Shown: positions 1 through 7,780, counted from the stretch's first letter. The stretch: DNA of 17,234 nt from an uncultured Solobacterium sp. (GCA_937895985.1 CALBKL010000108.1:1-17234); one strand, 5' to 3'. A program made the numbers and translations. The notes: generated from the sequence alone by a model not told the origin.

Positions 1-19
1 AGCACGTTGCCGGGTCATC

Positions 20-53
20 GAGAGCATGGTTTTCCATCGCTCTCCCTTTTTTT
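20..53 (+). terminator. Rho-independent terminator of an upstream unit
   Basis: GAGAGCATGG (20-29), a TTTT loop, then CCAT-C-GCTCTC (34-44) form a hairpin with a single bulged C. It is followed by a T-rich run (47-60). No coding sequence can be recognised in bases 1-19, so this most likely ends a gene lying left of the window. Confidence 0.75.
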
Positions 54-73
54 ATTCTTTTTATGGGTTTAGA

Positions 74-82
74 TGTTATAAT
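74..82 (+). promoter_or_regulatory. Extended -10 promoter for the VanY-like gene
   Basis: TGTTATAAT is a perfect extended -10 element (TGn plus TATAAT at 77-82). The region around 54-60 has no good -35 hexamer. Normal spacing puts the transcription start at about 89-90, which is the first base of the chosen ATG. The message would therefore be leaderless, in keeping with the absence of any Shine-Dalgarno site. Confidence 0.6.
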
Positions 83-89
83 ATTATCC

Positions 90-908
90 ATGAAAAGCAC
101 AGATAAATATCAATCACGAATCCGCATACTGATTGGTCTTTTTTCAATTTTGTTTGGTGTTTTATTTATCTTATTGATTAAGTTAATATTCTTTACACCG
201 CGTACTTTATCTGAAAAAGATTGCCAAGATTGTTTATCCGCTATACAGACGAATCAGAATAGTTCTGTAGTGACTACACCTAGTCCTACACTATCACCTA
301 CTCCTACTCCAACCCCTGAAGCAACTGTTAAACCAACAGTCGATACAACTACTGTATCGTCTATTCAGAAGATTACAAATAAGAGTCATCCAATTGATCC
401 TGGATATATACCGGCTGATTTGACTAAAGTTAATGTGAATTCCAACGGTACCCAATACTTACGTAGTGAAGCTGCAACCGCATTAACAAACATGTTTGAG
501 GCAGCTCGTAAGGATAATATCAATTTATACTTAGTGAGTGGTTATCGTTCATATGAGCAACAGCTAGAATTGTATAATACTTATGTAGCAACTGATGGTA
601 AGGCATTAGCTGATCAATATGATGCGATTCCTGGTGCTTGTGAACACCAACTTGGTTTGGCGGTCGATTTATCTGATGATAATCGGAATCATGATATTGA
701 TGATTCCTTTGAATCAACAGCCGCGTATCAGTGGTTATTAAAGCATAGTTATGAGTACGGATATATCTTCCGCTTCCCTCGTGGAAAAGAAACGATTACT
801 GGTATTGCCTACAATCCATGGAGTTTCAGATATATCGGTGTTGAAGAAGCCAAGAAAGTTTATGATTCAGGGCTTACATTAGAAGAGTTTTATAAAGTGA
901 CTGATTAA
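90..908 (+). CDS. Membrane-anchored VanY/M15B-like D,D-carboxypeptidase homologue, catalytic site degenerate
   Basis: This 272-aa protein has one N-terminal membrane segment (residues about 13-35), a CxxC pair just outside it, a Thr/Pro-rich linker (about 65-90) and an extracellular VanY domain (about 100-265). Recognisable family motifs are SGYRS (150-154) and EHQLGLAVD, with zinc ligands H186 and D193. Active VanY enzymes trim the terminal D-Ala from wall peptides and carry a second motif of the type E-P-W-H-x-R. Here it reads NPWSFR (242-247), so both the catalytic Glu and the third zinc-ligand His are replaced (N242, S245). The fold is clear, but hydrolysis is doubtful; it may bind or regulate peptidoglycan. 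I chose the ATG at 90 over the in-frame ATG at 63 because 63 lies upstream of the -10 element. The gene is monocistronic, between two terminators. Confidence 0.85.
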   Translation: MKSTDKYQSRIRILIGLFSILFGVLFILLIKLIFFTPRTLSEKDCQDCLSAIQTNQNSSVVTTPSPTLSPTPTPTPEATVKPTVDTTTVSSIQKITNKSHPIDPGYIPADLTKVNVNSNGTQYLRSEAATALTNMFEAARKDNINLYLVSGYRSYEQQLELYNTYVATDGKALADQYDAIPGACEHQLGLAVDLSDDNRNHDIDDSFESTAAYQWLLKHSYEYGYIFRFPRGKETITGIAYNPWSFRYIGVEEAKKVYDSGLTLEEFYKVTD

Positions 909-940
909 GGAAAGATAGCATCTTTCCTTTATGTTTTTTT
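907..940 (+). terminator. Rho-independent terminator of the VanY-like gene
   Basis: AAGGAAAGAT (907-916), loop AGC, ATCTTTCCTT (920-929) is a perfect 10-bp stem followed by TATG and a seven-T run. The first stem bases are part of the TAA stop codon. Confidence 0.85.
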
Positions 941-951
941 TAAATTTAGTG

Positions 952-957
952 TAAAAT
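952..957 (+). promoter_or_regulatory. Candidate -10 for the ABC exporter operon
   Basis: TAAAAT lies 26 bases upstream of the first exporter start, giving an expected transcription start near 964 and a 20-base leader that contains GGAGG. The matching -35 region (about 929-934) is poor, so the call rests on position and the -10 alone. Confidence 0.35.
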
Positions 958-983
958 AGTCAAGTATCTTTTTGGAGGTAGAA

Positions 984-2747
984 ATGGTTAAGCAACTAAT
1001 GAAAAGTATTCGTGAGTTTAAGCTAGCAACAATACTAACACCAACCTTTGTAATAGGTGAAGTTATCATTGAGGCATTGATTCCATTTTTAATATCCTTA
1101 TTAATCAATGATATTAAAGCAGGTTGTGATTTATCAGTGATTTTAGGATATGCATGGAAGTTAGTTGCCTTATCACTGCTTTCACTATTGTGTGGATACT
1201 TAGCAGGTATCTATTGTGCAAAGGCTAGTACAGGATTTGCGCGTAACTTACGTTATGATATCTTCACTAATATCCAGAAATTTTCATTTTCAAATATTGA
1301 TAAGTTCTCATCTGCATCACTCGTTACTCGATTAACGACTGATATTCAAAATGTGCAGATGGCATTTATGATGATTATTCGTACTGCTGTACGTGCTCCA
1401 CTCAATTTAATATTCTCCTTTACAATGGCATATATTATGGGTGGGACAATGGCAGTTATATTCTTAATCATTATTCCATTCTTAGGAATTGGGTTATATT
1501 TGATTGTAAGAACAGTTATGCCAGTCTTCAAAAAGGGATTTCCTCTCTTCGATAAGATTACACGCATCGTAGAAGAAAATGTAAAGGGTATTCGTGTCGT
1601 GAAATCCTTTGTACGTGAGGACTATGAAATCGAGAAATTTGATGAGACATCAAATGACATTCGTAAAATGTTTACACGTGCAGAACAGATTATCGCATTG
1701 AATAATCCATTGATGCAGATAAGTATTTATGCGGTTATGTTATTTGTGTTGATGTTTGGCTCTGAAATGATCATCAAAACAAATGCGACAAGCTTAGACG
1801 TAGGACAGTTATCTACTTTGATGACTTATGGATTCCAAATCATGGTTTCCTTAATGATGTTATCGATGGTATTTGTAATGATTACTTTCTCTGAAGAATC
1901 AAGCAAGCGTATTGTTGAGGTATTAAATGAGAAGAGTTCTATCACTTCAAAGGAAAATGCGATTACAGAAGTGAAGGATGGTTCTATTGACTTTGACCAT
2001 GTTCGTTTCAAATATTCACCTACAGCAGAAAGACCAGTTCTTGAAAATATCGATGTCCATATTAAATCTGGTGAAACGATTGGTATTATTGGTGGAACAG
2101 GTTCCGCAAAATCTTCTTTTGTACAGCTGATTCCACGTCTATACGACGTTACTGAAGGTACAGTTCGGGTTGGTAAAGAAGATGTTAGAGACTATGACCT
2201 TGTGACATTACGTGATTCTGTTGCGATGGTGTTACAGAAGAACGTATTATTCTCAGGTACGATTGCGGATAATATCCGTTGGGGTAATAAGGATGCAACA
2301 TTAGAAGAAGTAAAGCATGTATGTCATTTGGCTTGTGCAGATGAGTTTATCGAACAGATGCCAGATGGGTATGATACTTGGATTGAACAAGGTGGCACAA
2401 ACGTCTCTGGTGGTCAGAAACAAAGACTCTGTATCGCTAGAGCACTTCTGAAACAACCAAAGATTTTAATTATGGATGATTCAACCTCTGCTGTAGACAC
2501 AAAGACAGACGCAATCATCCGTAAAGCAATGAAAGAATACATTCCAGAAACAACAAAGATTATTATTGCCCAAAGAACTTCATCTGTAGAAGATGCAGAC
2601 CGTATTATCGTCTTAGATGGTGGTAAGATTGATGCGATTGGTACAAGTGAAGAATTACTAAAGACAAATCAAATCTACCGTGAAGTTTATCTATCTCAGA
2701 ATAAACAAGGTACTGAGGAAATTGTGGAAGAAGGAGGTGTTCGTTAA
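984..2747 (+). CDS. Heterodimeric ABC exporter subunit with degenerate ATP site (LmrC/BmrC/EfrA-like)
   Basis: This 587-aa half-transporter has an N-terminal six-helix exporter domain (about 1-310) and a C-terminal nucleotide-binding domain. NBD motifs are Walker A GGTGSAKSS (370-378), signature VSGGQ (474-478), Walker B IMDD and an H-loop. The catalytic Glu after Walker B is Asp (D499) and the switch His is Gln (Q530, IAQRTSS). This pattern marks the degenerate-site partner of heterodimeric multidrug exporters, while its own signature is canonical. It therefore supplies the signature for the partner's working site. The substrate cannot be told; drug, dye or amphipathic export is usual for the family. 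The ATG at 984 is preferred over the TTG at 972 because GGAGG (974-978) lies five bases before it. The partner gene starts two bases after the stop. Confidence 0.93.
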   Translation: MVKQLMKSIREFKLATILTPTFVIGEVIIEALIPFLISLLINDIKAGCDLSVILGYAWKLVALSLLSLLCGYLAGIYCAKASTGFARNLRYDIFTNIQKFSFSNIDKFSSASLVTRLTTDIQNVQMAFMMIIRTAVRAPLNLIFSFTMAYIMGGTMAVIFLIIIPFLGIGLYLIVRTVMPVFKKGFPLFDKITRIVEENVKGIRVVKSFVREDYEIEKFDETSNDIRKMFTRAEQIIALNNPLMQISIYAVMLFVLMFGSEMIIKTNATSLDVGQLSTLMTYGFQIMVSLMMLSMVFVMITFSEESSKRIVEVLNEKSSITSKENAITEVKDGSIDFDHVRFKYSPTAERPVLENIDVHIKSGETIGIIGGTGSAKSSFVQLIPRLYDVTEGTVRVGKEDVRDYDLVTLRDSVAMVLQKNVLFSGTIADNIRWGNKDATLEEVKHVCHLACADEFIEQMPDGYDTWIEQGGTNVSGGQKQRLCIARALLKQPKILIMDDSTSAVDTKTDAIIRKAMKEYIPETTKIIIAQRTSSVEDADRIIVLDGGKIDAIGTSEELLKTNQIYREVYLSQNKQGTEEIVEEGGVR

Positions 2748-2748
2748 T

Positions 2749-4644
2749 ATGAATCAGAAACAAACGAATCGTAAAAAGTCCTTCAAGAGAATTATGAAGA
2801 TGGTAGTATCATACTACCCAGTTCTATTCCCACTGATTGTGTTATTGATTATTATCAACGCAGTCTTGGGTGCACTACCTTCCATTTTCCAGCAGAATGT
2901 CATCGCTGTATTACAACAAGCGTGGGAACAAGGTTGGACTTGGGAAGTTACTAAACCATATATTGTCGAGTTAGTTGGAACACTTGCGCTAGTGTATCTT
3001 ATCGCATTAATTATCGGCATTGTATATACACAGTTAATGGCATTCTTTACACAGGGCGTTCTTCACAAGATACGTAAAGAAGTATTTGCACATATGCAGA
3101 AACTACCTATTCGTTATTTTGATACACATCCGCACGGCGACATCATGTCTCACTATACAAACGATATCGATGCAATGCGTCAGATGATTTCTCAGAGTTT
3201 CCCACAGCTATTGATTTCAATCGTTACAATCATCACAATTATCGCTATTATGTTCTATTACAGTATTCCAATGGCATTCGTTATCTTAATTGGTGCTGCA
3301 ATTTCCATTGAAATTACACGTAAGCTTGGTGGTCTTTCTGCGAAGTACTTTATCTTACAACAAAAGGCAACTGGCAAGACGGAAGGTGTCATTGAAGAGA
3401 TGGTAAATGGACAAAAGGTAATTAAAGTCTTCAACCATCAAGCAGAGGCAGAAGAAGCCTTCAATCGAGCAAATGATGAACTATTTGAGGCTTCTAATAC
3501 CGCAAACCGATATTCCAATATCTTGATGCCGGTATTAAATAACGTAAACTACCTAATCTATGTATTTGTAGCAGTGGCAGGTGGTATCTTTATTCAAGAG
3601 AAATTTGCGAACTTCTCAATTTCAGGATTGCCATTTTCGATTGCGGTTGTAGTGCCATTCTTAGGAATGTCACGTCAGTTTGCTGGTATGATTCAGCAGA
3701 TTTCTCCACAGATTAACTCAATCGTAATGGGCTTGGCAGGTGCGGAGCGTGTATTTGAACTCCTTGATCAAGAGCCTGAAGTAGATGATGGAATTGTTAC
3801 ACTTGTTAACGCAACAGAAAAAGATGGCGAGCTAAAAGAAACAAATGAACAGACTGAAATTTGGGCTTGGAAGTATCCACACGAAGATGGCACAGTAACA
3901 TATACAAAGGTTGCGGGTGATGTTCGTTTCGCAAGTGTAGACTTTGCATATAATCCAGATAAGATGATTTTGCATGATGTAACCCTATTTGGTAAACCTG
4001 GTCAAAAGATTGCCTTTGTCGGTGCGACAGGTGCTGGTAAGACAACAATCACAAATCTGATTAACCGTTTCTATGATATCGCAGATGGAAAGATTCGTTA
4101 TGACGGTATTAATATCAATAAGATTAAGAAGTCTTCCTTACGTAAGTCTTTAGGAATTGTTCTGCAGGATACTGTATTGTTCACAGGCACTGTTATGGAT
4201 AACATCCGCTATGGACGCTTAAGCGCATCAGATGAGGAATGTATCGCAGCCGCAAAACTTGCGGGTGCAGATGGCTTTATTCGCCATTTACCAGAAGGCT
4301 ATCAAACAATGTTGAATGGTGATGGCTCAAATCTATCACAAGGTCAATGCCAGTTATTGGCAATTGCTAGGGCAGCAGTTGCTGACCCACCAGTTATGAT
4401 CATGGATGAGGCTACTTCTTCCATCGATACACGTACAGAACAGATTGTACAAACTGGTATGGATCGTTTGATGAATGGACGTACTGTATTTGTGATTGCA
4501 CACCGTTTATCTACTGTTAAGAATGCAAATGTAATTATTGTATTAGACCATGGACGTATTATTGAACGTGGTACGCATGAAGAATTACTTGCTCAAAAGG
4601 GACAGTACTACCAGCTATATACAGGTGCGTTTGAGTTAGAATAA
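2749..4644 (+). CDS. Heterodimeric ABC exporter subunit with catalytic ATP site (LmrD/BmrD/EfrB-like)
   Basis: This 631-aa half-transporter carries the working ATPase residues: Walker A GATGAGKTT (425-433), Walker B IMDEATSS with catalytic E554, and switch H585 in VIAHRLST. Its signature is LSQGQ (529-533) rather than LSGGQ. That matches the degenerate site it completes on its partner, so the two subunits give one consensus and one degenerate site. An acidic linker of about 40 residues (348-388, including WAWKYPHEDG) precedes the NBD, as in LmrD-type subunits. The hydrophobic membrane domain occupies about 20-330. The ATG at 2749 is chosen because GGAGG (2733-2737) precedes it and the longer frame would overlap the upstream gene. 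The gene is almost certainly cotranscribed with its partner and ends at the terminator at 4649. Confidence 0.93.
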   Translation: MNQKQTNRKKSFKRIMKMVVSYYPVLFPLIVLLIIINAVLGALPSIFQQNVIAVLQQAWEQGWTWEVTKPYIVELVGTLALVYLIALIIGIVYTQLMAFFTQGVLHKIRKEVFAHMQKLPIRYFDTHPHGDIMSHYTNDIDAMRQMISQSFPQLLISIVTIITIIAIMFYYSIPMAFVILIGAAISIEITRKLGGLSAKYFILQQKATGKTEGVIEEMVNGQKVIKVFNHQAEAEEAFNRANDELFEASNTANRYSNILMPVLNNVNYLIYVFVAVAGGIFIQEKFANFSISGLPFSIAVVVPFLGMSRQFAGMIQQISPQINSIVMGLAGAERVFELLDQEPEVDDGIVTLVNATEKDGELKETNEQTEIWAWKYPHEDGTVTYTKVAGDVRFASVDFAYNPDKMILHDVTLFGKPGQKIAFVGATGAGKTTITNLINRFYDIADGKIRYDGININKIKKSSLRKSLGIVLQDTVLFTGTVMDNIRYGRLSASDEECIAAAKLAGADGFIRHLPEGYQTMLNGDGSNLSQGQCQLLAIARAAVADPPVMIMDEATSSIDTRTEQIVQTGMDRLMNGRTVFVIAHRLSTVKNANVIIVLDHGRIIERGTHEELLAQKGQYYQLYTGAFELE

Positions 4645-4648
4645 AATG

Positions 4649-4685
4649 AAAGGATATGAAATTTTTAATATTCATATCCTTTTTT
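4649..4685. terminator. Bidirectional terminator between exporter operon and mleR
   Basis: AAAGGATATGAA (4649-4660), a 10-base loop and TTCATATCCTTT (4671-4682) form a perfect 12-bp stem. On the plus strand a TTTTTTT run follows. On the minus strand the tail is T-rich but interrupted. The stem also encodes the last residues (GYEY) of the LysR gene on the minus strand. Confidence 0.8.
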
Positions 4686-5564
4686 GTCTGTTAATTTATC
4701 TAAGAAATGCATTAGTTGTATAACGGGTGGACGCAATTGATTAATCTTCGGGTAGGCATAACTAATATAAAAATTTAACTTATCCTTTTTAACGAAAGGG
4801 ATTTTGACTAATGAGGTATCTGAATCATCAGTCGACATCTCTGTTAGAAGTGAGATTCCTAGGTTGTGTGAAACCATTTGCTTGATAAGGTTGATATCAT
4901 CCGATTTAAAATAGATATTTGCTTGATAATCATATTTTGCATTAAGTAAATCAAAAGCCTTTAGGTGTACATTATGTTCATCCAGTAAGATGAAAGGCTG
5001 CTGGAGAATATCTTCGAAAGATAGTTCTAATTTGCTAGATAAAGGGTTGCTTTTCGAGACGAGAATAAAGAGTTCTTCATGGAATAATTCTTTAATTATA
5101 AAATCTCTGTGTTGTAAATGATCGATACTACCGAGTAACGAAAAATCTAATTTACCACTCAGTAACTCCTCCCAAAGTGTAATTGAACCACCACGAATCG
5201 GATAAATATCCTTGAAGAATGAAAAATCACTACAATCATGATATTTTGCGGTTAAATAGTTGATGATAATTGGTGGAAAACCGACTGCACATTTAGACTC
5301 AAGGGAACGTGTAATATCTTGTTGAGTTAATGAAAAGTCATTTAATAACTGTTTACAATGCGACGCTAGTATTTCGCCCTGTTTTGTCAATTTGACAACA
5401 CGATTTATACTATTTTTCTCAATAAGACTACATTGGTAATACTCTTCAATTCGTTTAATGGCATAAGAAATCGTAGGTTGACTAACATGATATCGTTTAG
5501 CAACCTGCGTAAATGATTTTAATTGTGATAGTTGATAAAAATAGTTTAAATCACGTATATTCAT
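4665..5564 (-). CDS. mleR: LysR-family regulator of the malolactic locus
   Basis: This 299-aa LysR-type regulator has an N-terminal winged helix-turn-helix (about 1-60, with the SFTQVAKRYHVSQPTISYAI region typical of the family). A two-lobed effector-binding domain follows (about 90-295). Its start, MNIRDLNYFYQLSQLKSF, resembles MleR of lactic acid bacteria as I recall it. Those proteins activate the malolactic genes in response to malate or low pH. The gene lies 585 bases from mleS, divergently oriented, with an XRE-type gene in between. A purine-rich AAAGGAAG site precedes the ATG. The role as mle regulator is inferred from neighbourhood and sequence feel. The family assignment is secure, but the effector is not visible. 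Confidence 0.85.
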   Translation of the reverse strand: MNIRDLNYFYQLSQLKSFTQVAKRYHVSQPTISYAIKRIEEYYQCSLIEKNSINRVVKLTKQGEILASHCKQLLNDFSLTQQDITRSLESKCAVGFPPIIINYLTAKYHDCSDFSFFKDIYPIRGGSITLWEELLSGKLDFSLLGSIDHLQHRDFIIKELFHEELFILVSKSNPLSSKLELSFEDILQQPFILLDEHNVHLKAFDLLNAKYDYQANIYFKSDDINLIKQMVSHNLGISLLTEMSTDDSDTSLVKIPFVKKDKLNFYISYAYPKINQLRPPVIQLMHFLDKLTDKKGYEY

Positions 5565-5580
5565 CTGTATTTCTTCCTTT

Positions 5581-5604
5581 GTTATGAGTAAATCTTATCA
5601 TAAC
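5581..5604 (-). promoter_or_regulatory. Dyad overlapping the mleR promoter
   Basis: GTTATGA (5581-5587) and TCATAAC (5598-5604) form a perfect 7-bp inverted repeat with a 10-base spacer. On the minus strand it overlaps a candidate -10 TATGAT (5597-5602), which lies 17 bases from TTGTTA (5620-5625). A second minus-strand candidate is the extended -10 TGTTATAGT ending at 5616. The position fits an autoregulatory LysR site or an operator for the adjacent XRE protein; neither is shown. Confidence 0.4.
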
Positions 5605-5612
5605 TAAGGTGT

Positions 5613-5642
5613 TTGACTATAACAAAAATGCTCAGCTATAGT
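5613..5642 (+). promoter_or_regulatory. Plus-strand promoter-like pair facing the XRE gene
   Basis: TTGACT (5613-5618), 18 bases, then TATAGT (5637-5642) each match the sigma-A consensus at five of six positions. Transcription would begin near 5649 and run antisense to the XRE gene toward mleS. No gene with a ribosome site starts immediately downstream. Confidence 0.35.
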
Positions 5643-5646
5643 AGGG

Positions 5647-5669
5647 GTGCTTTCTACATAAGAAAGTAC
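5647..5669. repeat. Inverted repeat downstream of the XRE gene
   Basis: GTGCTTTCT (5647-5655) and AGAAAGTAC (5661-5669) pair over nine positions with one G-U or A-C mismatch and a five-base loop. No T-run follows on either strand, so it would be a weak terminator of the XRE transcript or a protein-binding site. Confidence 0.35.
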
Positions 5670-5683
5670 GGCACATACATCGC

Positions 5684-6037
5684 TTAGTCAAGATTGTCGA
5701 TGATATCTTCAAAAATACGGATAAAAGTAGCTTGTTGTTGTTTTGGAAGCTGTTTTAGCTTCATCGTCAATCGTTTCAGATTAAGGGTATTTTTTGAGTT
5801 TAAGTCTCCCTCCAAACTGTTAAAATTGAAAAACTCTTCGACCGTCAAATCCAGAGCTTTAATAATTTTTTCAAGTGTTTGAACGTTGAGATTTTGTTTC
5901 TTATTCTCAATCTGATTGATGTACTTTAACCCCAAACCGGCTTTTTCGGATAGCATTTCTTGGCTAAGTCCTCGTATTTGCCGATGATAGCGTATTTTTC
6001 GTGCGATATAGTTTGTAAGATATATGAAATTACTCAT
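5684..6037 (-). CDS. XRE-family helix-turn-helix regulator
   Basis: This 117-aa protein has a Cro/C1-type helix-turn-helix (about residues 12-68), including GLSQEMLSEKAGLGLKYINQ and the following IENKKQNLNVQTLEKI. A Lys/Gln-rich, probably helical tail (about 80-117) may serve dimerisation. It has no sensor domain. It sits between mleR and mleS and is transcribed away from mleS, so the two share a 111-base divergent control region with two dyads. Known mleR-mleS-mleP clusters do not normally have this gene as far as I recall. Control of mleS, itself or both is inferred from position. The ribosome site is weak (TTGGAAC just before the ATG). Confidence 0.85.
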   Translation of the reverse strand: MSNFIYLTNYIARKIRYHRQIRGLSQEMLSEKAGLGLKYINQIENKKQNLNVQTLEKIIKALDLTVEEFFNFNSLEGDLNSKNTLNLKRLTMKLKQLPKQQQATFIRIFEDIIDNLD

Positions 6038-6084
6038 GTTCCAAGCATACTGTAATTTACGAAAATGTATAACCCTGATTAATA

Positions 6085-6095
6085 ATACTAAGTAT
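6085..6095. promoter_or_regulatory. Short palindrome in the XRE-mleS control region
   Basis: ATACT-A-AGTAT is a perfect 11-bp palindrome, 5 bases upstream of the dyad that overlaps the mleS promoter. It lies near the likely XRE promoter region on the minus strand. It is a candidate regulator-binding site. Confidence 0.35.
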
Positions 6096-6099
6096 GATA

Positions 6100-6118
6100 T
6101 TTAACACTATATGTTAAA
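6100..6118. promoter_or_regulatory. Dyad overlapping the mleS -35 element
   Basis: TTTAACA (6100-6106), spacer CTATA, TGTTAAA (6112-6118) is a perfect 7-bp inverted repeat. Its left arm contains the proposed mleS -35 TTAACA. A protein bound here would compete with RNA polymerase, as expected of a repressor such as the neighbouring XRE protein. Confidence 0.5.
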
Positions 6119-6129
6119 ATGAATATAAT
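6101..6129 (+). promoter_or_regulatory. mleS-mleP promoter
   Basis: TTAACA (6101-6106), a 17-base spacer and TATAAT (6124-6129) make a near-consensus sigma-A promoter with a start near 6136, just before the Shine-Dalgarno site. An alternative extended -10, TGTTAAAAT (6112-6120), lies inside the same spacer and would start about nine bases earlier. Confidence 0.6.
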
Positions 6130-6148
6130 TATAGAAGGAGGTGTACAT

Positions 6149-7771
6149 ATGAGTGCACATGATATTTTAAATAATCCATTTTTAAATAAAGGAACAGCTT
6201 TTACATTAGAAGAGCGTGAAAAATTAGGGCTAGTGGGTATGTTACCACCATACGTCCAAACAATTGATGAACAAGCACGACAGACTTATGCACAGATGGA
6301 GACAAAGGCAAATGATTTAGAAAAGCGTTTGTTTTTGATGCAAATCTTTAATACGAACCGTACACTTTTCTACTATATGTTCTCTCAACATCTAGCAGAG
6401 TTTAATCCTATCGTTTACGATCCAACAATTGCAGATACAATTGAAAACTATAGTGATCTATTTATTGATCCACAATACGCTGCGTATTTGGATATTAACC
6501 ATCCAGAAAATATTGAAGCCACATTAAAGAATGCGGCTGGTGATCGCGAAATCCGATTGATTGTTGTTACAGATGCAGAAGGTATCTTAGGTATCGGTGA
6601 CTGGGGCACAAATGGTGTGGATATTTCAGTTGGTAAGTTAATGGTATATACAGCAGCAGCTGGAATTGATCCATCAATGGTATTACCTCTTGTTATCGAT
6701 TCTGGTACAAATCGTAAAGAATTACTTGAGAATCCTAACTATCTAGGTAATCGTCATGAGCGTGTGCGTGGAGATCGTTATTATGACTTTGTAGATCAGT
6801 TTGTGCAGACTGCTGAACGTCTGTTCCCTAAACTATATTTACACTGGGAAGATTTCGGTCGTTCCAATGCTGCAAACATCCTTGAAAAATATCGTAAGCA
6901 AATTCCTACATTTAATGATGACATTCAAGGCACAGGTATCGTAACACTTGGTGGTATCTTCGGCTCACTAGCAATTACTGGCGGTAAGTTGGCTGATCAG
7001 GTTTATCTTTGCTTTGGAGGAGGTACTGCTGGTGCCGGTATCGCATCTCGTGTACTACGTGAAATGGTTGCAGAAGGTGTACCTGAGGAAGAAGCATATA
7101 AGCGTTTCTTCATGGTTGATAAACAAGGACTACTCTTTGATGATATGGATGATTTAACACCTCAACAAAGACCATTTGCCAAAAAGCGTTCAAACTATCC
7201 TAACGCAGATAAGCTAACGGACTTATTAGAAGTTGTTAAGACCGTTAAACCAACAATCTTAGTTGGCACTTCAACCCAACCAAATACATTCACAAAGGAA
7301 ATTGTTGAGGAAATGTGCAAGATTACAGAGCACCCAATGATTTTCCCATTATCTAATCCAACAGTATTAGCAGAAGCCAGTGCTGAAGATCTTATCACTT
7401 GGTCAGATGGAAAAGCATTTGTCGCAACTGGTATCCCTGCAGATACAGTATCCTATAAGGGCGTTGATTATGTGATCGGTCAGGCAAATAATGCATTGAT
7501 TTATCCAGGTCTTGGACTTGGAATGCTTGCATCGGAGGCTAGTCTTTTAACAGATGAAATGATTGGTGCTGCAGCACACTCCTTAAGTGGTATCATCGAC
7601 CAATCTCAACCTGGTGCACCTGTACTACCACCATTCAAGTATGTCGCAGATGTTTCTATTAAGGTTGCAGAAGCTGTTGCTAAAAAGGCACAGGAACAAG
7701 GTCTTGCACGTGCGAAAGAACAAGATATGGCAAAGGCAGTGCGTGACTTAAAGTGGTATCCAAAATACTAG
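6149..7771 (+). CDS. mleS: Malolactic enzyme (L-malate to L-lactate and CO2)
   Basis: This 540-aa member of the malic-enzyme superfamily most resembles malolactic enzymes of lactic acid bacteria. The resemblance is along the whole chain, starting with [14 protein letters not shown]. Visible elements are the N-terminal domain with NRTLFYYMF, the metal-binding HWEDF (232-236) and FNDDIQGTG (255-263) with E234, D235 and D258, and the glycine-rich NAD site [10 protein letters not shown] (288-297). VGTSTQP and the PLSNPT loop follow. Malolactic enzymes decarboxylate L-malate directly to L-lactate using bound NAD and Mn2+, and support acid resistance. An NAD-malic enzyme making pyruvate is the main alternative. 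The adjacent LysR and AEC permease genes favour mleS. The ATG at 6149 is chosen over 6119 because AAGGAGGT (6135-6142) lies directly before it. Confidence 0.88.
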   Translation: MSAHDILNNPFLNKGTAFTLEEREKLGLVGMLPPYVQTIDEQARQTYAQMETKANDLEKRLFLMQIFNTNRTLFYYMFSQHLAEFNPIVYDPTIADTIENYSDLFIDPQYAAYLDINHPENIEATLKNAAGDREIRLIVVTDAEGILGIGDWGTNGVDISVGKLMVYTAAAGIDPSMVLPLVIDSGTNRKELLENPNYLGNRHERVRGDRYYDFVDQFVQTAERLFPKLYLHWEDFGRSNAANILEKYRKQIPTFNDDIQGTGIVTLGGIFGSLAITGGKLADQVYLCFGGGTAGAGIASRVLREMVAEGVPEEEAYKRFFMVDKQGLLFDDMDDLTPQQRPFAKKRSNYPNADKLTDLLEVVKTVKPTILVGTSTQPNTFTKEIVEEMCKITEHPMIFPLSNPTVLAEASAEDLITWSDGKAFVATGIPADTVSYKGVDYVIGQANNALIYPGLGLGMLASEASLLTDEMIGAAAHSLSGIIDQSQPGAPVLPPFKYVADVSIKVAEAVAKKAQEQGLARAKEQDMAKAVRDLKWYPKY

Positions 7772-7780
7772 GTGATCTTT

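Noticed and set aside
63..89. Nine extra N-terminal codons of the VanY-like frame
   Set aside because: They contain the -10 element itself and no ribosome site precedes the ATG at 63. The ATG at 90 coincides with the expected transcription start.
298..330. Tandem repeat in the Thr/Pro-rich region of the VanY-like gene
   Set aside because: A few imperfect CCTACTCC-like units encode a low-complexity linker. They are too short and irregular to call a repeat array.
520..717. Minus-strand open frame inside the VanY-like gene
   Set aside because: His/Gln-rich, low-complexity product with no ribosome site, antisense to a well-supported gene.
5694..5882. Plus-strand open frame antisense to the XRE gene, downstream of a promoter-like pair
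   Set aside because: No Shine-Dalgarno site and a Ser/Phe/Lys-rich product with no domain look. The reverse frame has a clear helix-turn-helix. Only the promoter-like pair was kept.
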